The notes beneath the pieces were generated by a model that saw only the letters and a program-made list of their open reading frames with translations, had not been told where the DNA came from and did not search any database. Source: Microbacteriaceae bacterium (GTDB taxonomy: Bacteria > Actinomycetota > Actinomycetes > Actinomycetales > Microbacteriaceae). From it: a stretch of DNA of 8,720 bases. Made by a program: the position numbers and the translations under genes. Below, one piece after another: positions 1 to 5,603 of the stretch (position 1 is the stretch's first letter; the number at the start of each line of letters is the position of its first letter). The stretch spans positions 1 to 8,720 of the forward strand of contig JAUZFY010000268.1 of the NCBI GenBank assembly GCA_030840185.1, given 5' to 3'.

Positions 1-803
1 AGTTCACCCCGAAGATCGGCTACCCGGTGAAATGGCGGGACTACTCCGTCCTGGAAATCCGGCCCGAGGACCTCATCGCCAACGTGCGGGCGTCGAGCGA
101 GTTCGAGTTCCAGCGTGAGCTCGGCAAGATCGGCAAGCCGCTCGATCGAGACGAGTGGTTCATGACCCCGCAGACGATCAACGCCTATTACAACCCCGGA
201 TTCAATGAGATCGTGTTTCCCGCCGCGATCCTGCAGTATCCGTTCTTCGATGAGAACCGTGACGACGCCGCCAATTACGGCGCAATCGGTGCGGTGATCG
301 GCCACGAAATCGGTCACGGATTCGACGATCAGGGATCGAAGTATGACGGCGACGGCCGGCTCACCGACTGGTGGACGGCCGAGGACCGGGAGGCTTTTGA
401 GAAGCTGACCGCATCCCTCATCGAGCAATACAACGCTCTCGCGCCGGCCCAGGTGCCCGACCATCACGTCAACGGTGCCCTCACCATCGGCGAGAACATC
501 GGCGACCTCGGCGGCCTGTCCATAGCCTGGAAGGCCTACCTCCTTTCGCTGCACGGCGAGGAGCCTCCAGTGATAGATGAGCTGACCGGAGCCGAGCGCT
601 TTTTCTTTTCCTGGGCGCAGGCCTGGCAGCAGAAGACTCGTGACGAGGAGGTCATCAGACTCATCTCCATCGACCCGCATGCGCCGAACGAATTCCGCTG
701 CAACCAGATCGTTCGCAATATCGACGGTTTCTATGAGACCTTCGCCGTGACGCCGACCGACAAGCTCTGGCTCGATCCGAACGAGCGCGTGACTATTTGG
801 TAG
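1..803 (+). CDS. M13 family zinc metallopeptidase (neprilysin/PepO-like), C-terminal part, 5' truncated by window edge
   Basis: This is the C-terminal catalytic part of an M13 endopeptidase; the gene begins upstream of the window, with complete codons from base 3. The reading already matches the family before the first possible internal start (FTPKIGYPVKWRDYS), so the GTG at 27 is not the true start. The zinc site HEIGH is encoded at 303-317, preceded by the family signature NEIVFPAAILQ. The downstream GENIGDLGG (489 onward) supplies the third zinc ligand Glu (492-494) and the supporting Asp (504-506). The C-terminus (RCNQIVRNIDGFYETF, then LWLDPNERVTIW) is the normal M13 ending with a terminal Trp, so the 3' end is intact. 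M13 enzymes cleave peptides with zinc; actinobacterial ones are often leaderless. Localisation cannot be judged because the N-terminus is missing. The stop overlaps the next gene by 7 bases, suggesting co-transcription and possible translational coupling. Confidence 0.95.
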   Translation, partial: FTPKIGYPVKWRDYSVLEIRPEDLIANVRASSEFEFQRELGKIGKPLDRDEWFMTPQTINAYYNPGFNEIVFPAAILQYPFFDENRDDAANYGAIGAVIGHEIGHGFDDQGSKYDGDGRLTDWWTAEDREAFEKLTASLIEQYNALAPAQVPDHHVNGALTIGENIGDLGGLSIAWKAYLLSLHGEEPPVIDELTGAERFFFSWAQAWQQKTRDEEVIRLISIDPHAPNEFRCNQIVRNIDGFYETFAVTPTDKLWLDPNERVTIW

Positions 804-1705
804 TTGGCACCCGAGACCCTGAGCGCGGAAGGCGGCAACGAGCTCCACGGGAGGGCCGTCACCGCGGAGCCGCCGGCACGGAAAACTTCTCCAGCGGCTT
901 CAGCGCGCTCGGACAACTCGCCTACGCGGGTGCCGACGTGTCCGCGAGCGTCATCGACTTGCGGAGCGGGCTCACCCTCGTGGCGATTGACGACCGGGTG
1001 GTTCTGCCGACCGCTGGCATCGGCAGAATTCTGCTGCTGATCGAGGTCTCGGCTCGTATCTCGGCTCGGGATGCCTCGGGGTTCGGCATCCTCGAGAAGA
1101 CGCAAGGTGACTCGGTTGCCGAAGCGGGGATCTGGCGGCACCTTCAGGCGCCGGCGCTTCCGGTCACCGACTTGGCCGCCCTGGTTGGCGCGACGGGCGA
1201 CACTCTTGCGACGAATGTTCTTCTGCGTCAGGTCGGTCTCGATTCCGTTCGGGCGCGGGCCGAATCCCTTGGGCTGTCGCGCACCGCGCTTCTCGACTTG
1301 GCGCGAACCACCCGCGGCCCGGACGATGCGCCGCAACTGTCGGTTGGCTCGACGTCCGAACTTGCCCGGCTATTCGCCGCTCTCGCGAACGATGAAACCG
1401 TCGACCCGGTGACCAGCCGGCGGGTGCTTGGATGGCTCGCCCACAACTCCGATCTCTCCCTCGTCGCGAGCGCATTCGGTCTCGATCCGCTCTCGCACCG
1501 CTCGATCGACCACGGCCTTCGGTTGATCAACGCGACGGGCGCCGATCGGGGAGTGCGCTCCGAGGTCGGCATGGTGACTGGCACCCGTGGGGCCGTCGCC
1601 TACGCGGTGAGTGTTCGCTTCTCGGACGAGTCGCTCACCGAGCGGTTACGTGTGCTCGAGGCGATGCGCACATTCGGCCACGATCTGCTCGATCACGTGC
1701 ACTAG
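797..1705 (+). CDS. Class A beta-lactamase-like serine hydrolase homologue with all catalytic motifs altered (probable pseudoenzyme)
   Basis: The 302-residue protein has the layout of actinobacterial beta-lactamase-related serine hydrolases. An Arg-rich N-terminus (residues 5-23) precedes a short linker and a beta-lactamase-like domain from about residue 45. The hydrophobic helix LLLIEVSARI that normally follows SxxK is present, but the motif reads G74-I-G-R77. The SDN-loop segment reads G134-D-T136 followed by the usual LATN. The KTG strand reads A246-T-G248 inside LINATGADRGVRSEVG, where relatives as I remember them have N-K-T-G-T-D. The rest of the fold looks healthy, for example PQLSVGSTSELARLFAAL and DLSLVASAFGLDPLSH. 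Without nucleophile and general base, hydrolysis is unlikely; a binding or regulatory role is my inference. No signal peptide is evident. The TTG start at 797 overlaps the M13 gene; no ATG or GTG lies before the conserved region except GTG near 938, which would remove the first strand. Confidence 0.8.
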   Translation: MVVGTRDPERGRRQRAPREGRHRGAAGTENFSSGFSALGQLAYAGADVSASVIDLRSGLTLVAIDDRVVLPTAGIGRILLLIEVSARISARDASGFGILEKTQGDSVAEAGIWRHLQAPALPVTDLAALVGATGDTLATNVLLRQVGLDSVRARAESLGLSRTALLDLARTTRGPDDAPQLSVGSTSELARLFAALANDETVDPVTSRRVLGWLAHNSDLSLVASAFGLDPLSHRSIDHGLRLINATGADRGVRSEVGMVTGTRGAVAYAVSVRFSDESLTERLRVLEAMRTFGHDLLDHVH

Positions 1706-1715
1706 GGCACCGAAT

Positions 1716-1767
1716 GCCTGACCTGGCGGGCGTGGCGGCGTACCATCCCTGGCACCAGGCGTCAGGC
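1716..1767. repeat. Intergenic inverted repeat overlapping the acetyltransferase promoter
   Basis: The left arm GCCTGACCTGG (1716-1726) pairs with the right arm CCAGGCGTCAGGC (1755-1767). Seven pairs (1716-1722 with 1761-1767) and four pairs (1723-1726 with 1755-1758) are separated by a two-base bulge (1759-1760). GGG 1728-1730 can pair with CCC 1747-1749 inside the loop. It starts 10 bases after the stop of the upstream gene. There is no following T-tract, so if it terminates transcription it is not a classical intrinsic terminator. Because the putative -35 lies in the left arm and the -10 in the loop, an operator role is equally possible. Confidence 0.5.
1718..1746 (+). promoter_or_regulatory. 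Putative housekeeping-sigma promoter for the GNAT gene
   Basis: The -35-like CTGACC (1718-1723, four matches to TTGACA) and the -10-like TACCAT (1741-1746) are separated by 17 bases. The predicted start near 1753 would give a leader of about 60 bases ahead of the acetyltransferase. The motif pair is good for a high-GC genome but rests on inspection only. Confidence 0.4.
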
Positions 1768-1815
1768 GGCCGAAACTCGGAAGGTGTTGGGACGATGCAA
1801 GCAGCAGGACCCCGG

Positions 1816-2421
1816 ATGACCACGGATGACGCAATCTCGGTCGTGCCGGCGAACGCGGCGTCCTGGGGCGACCTGCAATCCGTGCTGGGGACACGGGGCG
1901 ATCCGTCCCACTGTCAGTGCCAGCGGTACAAGATCCGGGACTCTGAATGGCGGGCAGTCACCGTCGAGGAACGAGCCGAGCGGCTCCGCGAGCAGGCCCA
2001 TTGCGGCCATCCCGGGGCTCGCACGACCAGCGGCCTCGTCGCGTACCTCGAGGGTAAGCCCGTCGGGTGGTGCGCGGTTGAGCCCCGCACGGCCTACCGT
2101 CGTCTGCTGCTCACCCGCGTCCCGTGGACCGACAGAACGGAAGACAAGGCCGACGATGGCGTCTGGGCCGTGACCTGCTTCGTCACCCGCACGGGTTTCC
2201 GGCACCGGGGAGTCAGTCGTGCCCTCGCCGCTGCCACGGTCGACTTCGCTCGTGAACGGGGTGCCCGATCAATGGAGGGGTATCCGATGATCACGCAGCC
2301 GGGGAAGGAGATCACCTGGGGCGAGCTCCACGTCGGGAGCCGCAGCATCTTCGCCGAAGCCGGGTTTGCCGAAGTGAGTCGGCCGACCCTCAGGCGGGTC
2401 GTGATGCGGATCGACTTTTAG
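1816..2421 (+). CDS. GNAT family N-acetyltransferase, substrate unknown
   Basis: This encodes a 201-residue single-domain acetyltransferase of the GNAT superfamily, which moves acetyl from acetyl-CoA to an amine. The core reads VWAVTCFVTR (116-125), a beta-4-like strand, followed by the pyrophosphate-binding loop R129-H-R-G132-V-S134 and the helix RALAAATVDFA. A later segment, SIFAEAGFAEVSRP, is the usual GNAT beta-6/alpha-4 region. The N-terminal part carries a Cys-rich stretch H-C33-Q-C35-Q-R-Y that I remember from a group of uncharacterised actinobacterial GNATs. The chosen ATG at 1816 has AGGA six bases upstream and gives a typical N-terminus. An in-frame ATG at 1795 with GGAAGG at 1779-1784 would add seven residues and cannot be excluded. 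The open frame extends further upstream, but that part lies inside the preceding gene and looks like a shadow. The neighbours do not indicate a substrate. Confidence 0.85.
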   Translation: MTTDDAISVVPANAASWGDLQSVLGTRGDPSHCQCQRYKIRDSEWRAVTVEERAERLREQAHCGHPGARTTSGLVAYLEGKPVGWCAVEPRTAYRRLLLTRVPWTDRTEDKADDGVWAVTCFVTRTGFRHRGVSRALAAATVDFARERGARSMEGYPMITQPGKEITWGELHVGSRSIFAEAGFAEVSRPTLRRVVMRIDF

Positions 2422-2558
2422 GCGAGCTCCAACCACATGATTGCCTGCCGCCACCACGGCGAACTAGAAAGCGAGTTCAGACTATTCCCGACTATTACAG
2501 TGGCGACTCCGATGGGTGGCCCGACGAGTCTGATGAACCGAGCGCAAAAGGTGCACAG
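2422..2558 (+). promoter_or_regulatory. Short intergenic region with a direct repeat and the ribosome binding site of the membrane-protein gene
   Basis: The 137-base gap is less GC-rich than the genes around it. It contains two copies of GACTATT (2480-2486 and 2490-2496) ten bases apart; the second runs into the weak -10-like TATTAC (2493-2498), with no convincing -35. AAAGG near 2547-2551 lies seven bases before the GTG at 2559 and decides that start, because no ATG, GTG or TTG occurs upstream in frame within the gap. Confidence 0.3.
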
Positions 2559-2906
2559 GTGACCGGTCAGTTGACTGGTCCTCGCGGCCCGGTCGCAACT
2601 GTCGTGCTGTTCGTTCTGCACGCCATTCTCTCGGTCGTGCTTGCCGTTTCGGCGTTCTTCGGCCAGCTGGCATTTGGTGCCTGCGGCTACATGGGCTCAG
2701 TTGGCAGATGCGACTACGCGCTTGGTGCAGGCGGCTTCTACGCCTTCTTGGCCGTAGTGATCGTGGCCTTTGCCGCCGTGATCGCTTGGGTTGCGCACGC
2801 TAATGGACGGCACAAGCGAACTTGGCCCATACCGCTCATTGGCTCGGCGTCGCTGGTTGTGGCATACCTTCTCTACGTTGTGTTGATGGACGTTTCAACG
2901 CGTTAG
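2559..2906 (+). CDS. Small three-TM integral membrane protein of unknown function
   Basis: I do not recognise a named family for this 115-residue protein. Three hydrophobic segments are clear, at about residues 12-35, 57-79 and 90-110. Loop 1 carries C42-G-Y and C51-D-Y, nine residues apart and suitable for a disulfide. Loop 2 (residues 80-89) contains two His, two Arg and a Lys, so by the positive-inside rule it should be cytoplasmic and the Cys loop external, with the N-terminus inside. Small actinobacterial membrane proteins with a similar CGY-type loop exist in my memory, without assigned function. The GTG start has AAAGG seven bases upstream. My hand count of three sequence lines gives roughly 58-62% GC, slightly below about 67% for a comparable hemE line, which is weak evidence of different ancestry. 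The gene stands alone and converges on hemA. Confidence 0.75.
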   Translation: MTGQLTGPRGPVATVVLFVLHAILSVVLAVSAFFGQLAFGACGYMGSVGRCDYALGAGGFYAFLAVVIVAFAAVIAWVAHANGRHKRTWPIPLIGSASLVVAYLLYVVLMDVSTR

Positions 2907-3010
2907 CAAGAAATCCGCGTGGCGATCGTCCAACGACTGGCGCGGGCAGTCGCGAGTGCGTGACTGCGGACTGGTCGACGGGCGAATCGAGGGCCGAGAC
3001 CGGGGTTTCT

Positions 3011-3103
3011 GTGGGTTGAGTAGGTCGCGCAGCGACCGTATCGAAACCCGGTAATTTTGGGTCTCGATACGCGTCCTCCTGCGTCGGGCGCTACTCGACC
3101 CGC
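3011..3103. repeat. Long imperfect palindrome, REP/BIME-like intergenic element
   Basis: The left arm (3011-3049) begins GTGGGTTGAGTAG and ends CGTATCGAAACCC. The right arm (3059-3103) begins GGGTCTCGATACG and ends CTACTCGACCCGC. The outer and inner ends pair almost completely; the middles differ in length. The loop is about nine bases (3050-3058). Within the left arm GGTCGC (3023-3028) and GCGACC (3032-3037) form a further perfect 6-bp hairpin with loop GCA, so the element can fold as a branched structure. Such palindromes between convergent genes can act as bidirectional terminators or mRNA stabilisers, or be non-autonomous mobile repeats. Which applies here cannot be told from one copy. 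Confidence 0.75.
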
Positions 3104-3130
3104 GGGTTCGTCGGACGCTACTCGACCCGC
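3082..3130 (+). repeat. 22-bp tandem direct repeat, two copies with a 27-bp period
   Basis: Bases 3082-3103 and 3109-3130 match at 21 of 22 positions; the shared core is CGCTACTCGACCCGC with one G/A difference before it. The first copy is the outer end of the right arm of the palindrome, so the second is an extra half-site. A more degenerate continuation (GGCTACCTCGTCGCTACGCG) runs from about 3140 to the hemA stop. The pattern suggests partial duplication or decay of a palindromic unit. Confidence 0.7.
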
Positions 3131-3152
3131 CGGCTCGTGGGCTACCTCGTCG

Positions 3153-4451
3153 CTACGCGCGAAGGCCCTGCTGCTCATCCGGGGCGGTGTCACCGGATGA
3201 GCCGTCCCGAAGGTCCAGTCCCGCGATCTCGATGCCGAACAGCGCGTTGACGGCGGCGCTGAATGACGCGCCTTCGCCGGACCGGGCCAGCTCTCGAGCG
3301 CGCACGGACGGAGTGTGGAGCAGAACACCGGTGAGGTGACGAAGGGCAGCCTCGATGCGACCGTCGCTGTCGCCGCGTGCTTTGGCCCGAAGGATTTCCG
3401 ACTCAAGCAACTCGAAGACGTGGCTGCGGAGAGCGACGATGGCGGGGGCCAACTGCTGTTCCGCGGCGTGAGCGGCAAACTCCGACGCCGCTTCGCTCAC
3501 GAGAGCACGCGCGTCACTCGTCGCGCTCAGCTCCTCGAGGGGAGCATGCAGGCTGATCGTTTCAAGGTCGAGCAGTTCAATGCCATCGACGCCCGAGACG
3601 TCGGGGTCGACGTTGCGCGGCAGTCCGAGGTCGATCACGATGCGCCGGGCTCCGGGGGAGAGCAGTCGAGCCGAAATGACCGGTGCCTCGGAGGAGGTGC
3701 AGGTGATGACAACATCGGCCGCAGCGAGGGCGGCCACAAGGTCAGTGCTCGCGGCAAGGCCGAGACGGAGCGCAAACTTCGACGCCCGACCGGACGGCGA
3801 GAACACGGTGACGTTCTCGGCTCCGCGGTCTCTGAGCGCCGCGACCGTGGTGGCCGCGTACTGCCCGGTTCCGACAATCAAGACCCGGGTCTGGGCCCAA
3901 TCGGCTATTCGGCTTGACGCCAACTCGAGGCCGAGCCTGACGAGCGAGCGGCCGGCGCCGCCGATGGCCGTGTTGTTCTTCACCCCGCGCGAGGTGCTGG
4001 CCGCCTTCTGGAACAGTCGCTCCAGACCGGATGACGTGGTGCCGGCCGTTCTCGCGTGCTCGAGCGCCCTGCGCACCTGGCCGGAGATCTCGTCTTCGCC
4101 GACGATGACAGACTCGAGCCCGGACGATACGGCGAACAAGTGCTCGGCAACGCTGTCTCCGAGAAGCACCGTGACGGTGTCCCGGAGCTCTGCTGGCTCG
4201 ACGCCGCTCGCCGCGCTGATTACCCTGACCGTGTTCTCCACCGCGGCTGTCGTCGTCGCCGCCTCTGTCGACAGTGACTCGTCGATTTCGACGTACGCCT
4301 CGAATCGATTACAGGTCGCAAGAACCACGGCGCCGGAGACGACGTCACCGTCGTTGACAAGGGTCCCCGCGGCGCGGGGGGCACCGATTGACAGCTTCTC
4401 GAGAATCTCAAAGCTGGCGTTTCGGTGGTTAGCGGTCAGACATACAAGCAC
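3153..4451 (-). CDS. hemA: Glutamyl-tRNA reductase
   Basis: GluTR reduces glutamyl-tRNA(Glu) with NADPH to glutamate-1-semialdehyde, the first committed step of C5-pathway tetrapyrrole synthesis in the cytosol. The 432-residue protein has the normal family length and domain order. The catalytic domain contains [15 protein letters not shown] (6-20) and the nucleophile C47 in [28 protein letters not shown] and [10 protein letters not shown] follow, then the NADPH-binding Rossmann domain ([21 protein letters not shown]), and finally the helical dimerisation domain ([18 protein letters not shown]). The GTG start at 4449-4451 begins directly at the conserved first strand ([10 protein letters not shown]), so it is well fixed. 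The C-terminal residues QQGLRA abut the intergenic repeat and may be partly repeat-derived. The gene is divergent from hemE and convergent with the membrane-protein gene. Confidence 0.97.
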   Translation of the reverse strand: MLVCLTANHRNASFEILEKLSIGAPRAAGTLVNDGDVVSGAVVLATCNRFEAYVEIDESLSTEAATTTAAVENTVRVISAASGVEPAELRDTVTVLLGDSVAEHLFAVSSGLESVIVGEDEISGQVRRALEHARTAGTTSSGLERLFQKAASTSRGVKNNTAIGGAGRSLVRLGLELASSRIADWAQTRVLIVGTGQYAATTVAALRDRGAENVTVFSPSGRASKFALRLGLAASTDLVAALAAADVVITCTSSEAPVISARLLSPGARRIVIDLGLPRNVDPDVSGVDGIELLDLETISLHAPLEELSATSDARALVSEAASEFAAHAAEQQLAPAIVALRSHVFELLESEILRAKARGDSDGRIEAALRHLTGVLLHTPSVRARELARSGEGASFSAAVNALFGIEIAGLDLRDGSSGDTAPDEQQGLRA

Positions 4452-4457
4452 CTCAAC

Positions 4458-4463
4458 AGCCTA
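4458..4463 (-). promoter_or_regulatory. Putative -10 element for a leaderless hemA transcript
   Basis: On the minus strand the hexamer TAGGCT (a TAnnnT match) lies exactly six bases upstream of the hemA GTG, and no Shine-Dalgarno sequence is visible in those bases. Transcription would then begin at or next to the start codon. No good -35 is seen 16-18 bases upstream, so confidence is limited. Confidence 0.4.
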
Positions 4464-4513
4464 CGTCCGGTGATGCGGACGCGGCTGCGGAAGTGCCTCC
4501 CAGCAGGCTCGCA

Positions 4514-4519
4514 CATACT
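4514..4519 (+). promoter_or_regulatory. Putative -10 element for a leaderless hemE transcript
   Basis: The hexamer CATACT (four matches to TATAAT) lies seven bases upstream of the chosen hemE GTG at 4527, and the AT-rich stretch CATACTTAAAC stands out in its GC-rich setting. No Shine-Dalgarno sequence precedes this GTG. The spacing suits a leaderless mRNA. The -35 region is not recognisable. Confidence 0.35.
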
Positions 4520-4526
4520 TAAACAC

Positions 4527-5603
4527 GTGAATCTCCCAGCAACGCACCCGCTTCTCGATGGTCGGACGGCCGACTCATCCCTCATTCGCGCCTATCGAGG
4601 GGAACGCCCGGAGGTCACCCCCGTGTGGTTCATGCGTCAGGCCGGCCGCTCGCTCCCCGAATACCGGGAGTTGCGAGTCGGCTCGAAGATGCTCGACGCC
4701 TGTCTCGACCCGCACCTCTCGAGCGAGATCACCCTGCAGCCGGTGCGTCGGCACGGAGTGGACGCCGGGATCTTCTTCAGCGACATCGTCGTCCCGCTCA
4801 AGCTCGCCGGCGTCGACGTCGACATCGTGCCCGGACGCGGGCCGGTGCTCGGTGCCCCGATCCGCACGGCTGCGGATGTCGCCGCCCTGCGTCCGCTGGA
4901 TCCAGAGGCCCTCGCCCCGATCGCGGAGGGAGTGGCGCGCACCGTCGCCGAGCTTGGCAACACTCCGCTCATCGGTTTTGCCGGTGCCCCGTTCACCCTC
5001 GCCGCGTACCTCGTTGAGGGCGGACCGTCGAAGGATCACCTGCGGGCCCGCACGCTCATGCATGCCGACCCCGAAACCTGGGATGCGCTGCTTACCTGGG
5101 CGGCCGGCGTCACCGGCGCCTTCCTCCGTGCCCAGGTTCTCGCCGGGGCGAGCGCCACACAGCTCTTCGACTCCTGGGTCGGGTCGCTTGCCGTCGCCGA
5201 CTACGAATCGCGCGTTGCCCCATACTCCGCGATGGCAATCGGCCACGTGAAGGATCTCGGTGTTCCGGTCGTGCACTTCGGCGTCGGCACCGCGGAACTG
5301 CTTCCGTCGATGCTCGCGATCGGCGCCGACGTCATGGGAGTCGATGATCGCATCCCGCTCGATGAGGCCGTTCGCCGGCTGGGAAACGGGGTGCCGCTTC
5401 AGGGCAACATCAATCCCGCGCTGCTCGCCGCGCCGTGGCCGGTTCTCGAGGCGCATGTGCTCGACGTCATCCGGCGCGGCCGCCCCGCCCGCTCCCACGT
5501 GCTGAACCTTGGTCACGGCGTGCCGCCGGAGACCGACCCCGATGTGCTCACCCGCATCGTCGAGCTCGCGCACTCCCCGGTGCCGGAGTCCGTTCATGGC
5601 TAG
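4527..5603 (+). CDS. hemE: Uroporphyrinogen decarboxylase
   Basis: UroD removes the four acetate carboxyls of uroporphyrinogen III to give coproporphyrinogen III, without cofactors, in the cytosol. The 358-residue protein has all family signatures: VWFMRQAGRSLPEYRE (33-48) with substrate-binding R37 and R41, FFSDIVVP with catalytic D86, GFAGAPFTLAAYLVEGG, QLFDSWVGSL, GADVMGVDDRIPLDEA, LQGNINPALL, and the C-terminal GHG (H330). The GTG at 4527 is preferred because it gives the usual short N-terminus (THPLLDGRTADSSLIRAYRG) and places R37 and D86 at the same numbers as in the human enzyme. The frame stays open back to 4425, which would run antisense into hemA and adds no conserved sequence. The stop overlaps the next gene by eight bases, implying coupled translation within a haem operon. 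Confidence 0.95.
   Translation: MNLPATHPLLDGRTADSSLIRAYRGERPEVTPVWFMRQAGRSLPEYRELRVGSKMLDACLDPHLSSEITLQPVRRHGVDAGIFFSDIVVPLKLAGVDVDIVPGRGPVLGAPIRTAADVAALRPLDPEALAPIAEGVARTVAELGNTPLIGFAGAPFTLAAYLVEGGPSKDHLRARTLMHADPETWDALLTWAAGVTGAFLRAQVLAGASATQLFDSWVGSLAVADYESRVAPYSAMAIGHVKDLGVPVVHFGVGTAELLPSMLAIGADVMGVDDRIPLDEAVRRLGNGVPLQGNINPALLAAPWPVLEAHVLDVIRRGRPARSHVLNLGHGVPPETDPDVLTRIVELAHSPVPESVHG

Larger units (their letters stand above)
2907..3152. other. Convergent intergenic region between the membrane-protein gene and hemA
   Basis: I see no gene in these 246 bases. The first 100 bases hold only a weak possible hairpin, GCAGTC (2946-2951) with GACTGC (2962-2967). From 3011 the region is filled by a long imperfect palindrome and a direct repeat, described separately. 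As the gap lies between two converging genes, transcription from both sides should end here, but no T-rich intrinsic terminator is visible on either strand. Confidence 0.7.

Noticed and set aside
731..1336. Minus-strand frame opposite the serine-hydrolase homologue
   Set aside because: It has Arg/Gly/Pro-rich shadow composition and crosses the junction of two clearly plus-strand genes.
1432..1815. N-terminal extension of the GNAT frame back to 1432
   Set aside because: The upstream part reads inside the preceding gene in another frame, is Arg-rich and unlike any GNAT N-terminus, while good ribosome sites exist at 1795 and 1816.
2946..2967. Terminator hairpin after the membrane-protein gene (GCAGTC with GACTGC)
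   Set aside because: The stem is only 6 bp with a 10-base loop and no T-tract, which is easily a chance occurrence.
3082..3130. Possible CRISPR array
   Set aside because: There are only two repeat copies with a five-base spacer, one copy is an arm of a palindrome, and no cas gene is present.
3580..4473. Long open frame (297 codons) on the plus strand opposite hemA
   Set aside because: The sequence is a Ser/Thr/Arg-rich low-complexity translation typical of antisense frames in high-GC DNA, and it covers the whole GluTR catalytic region.
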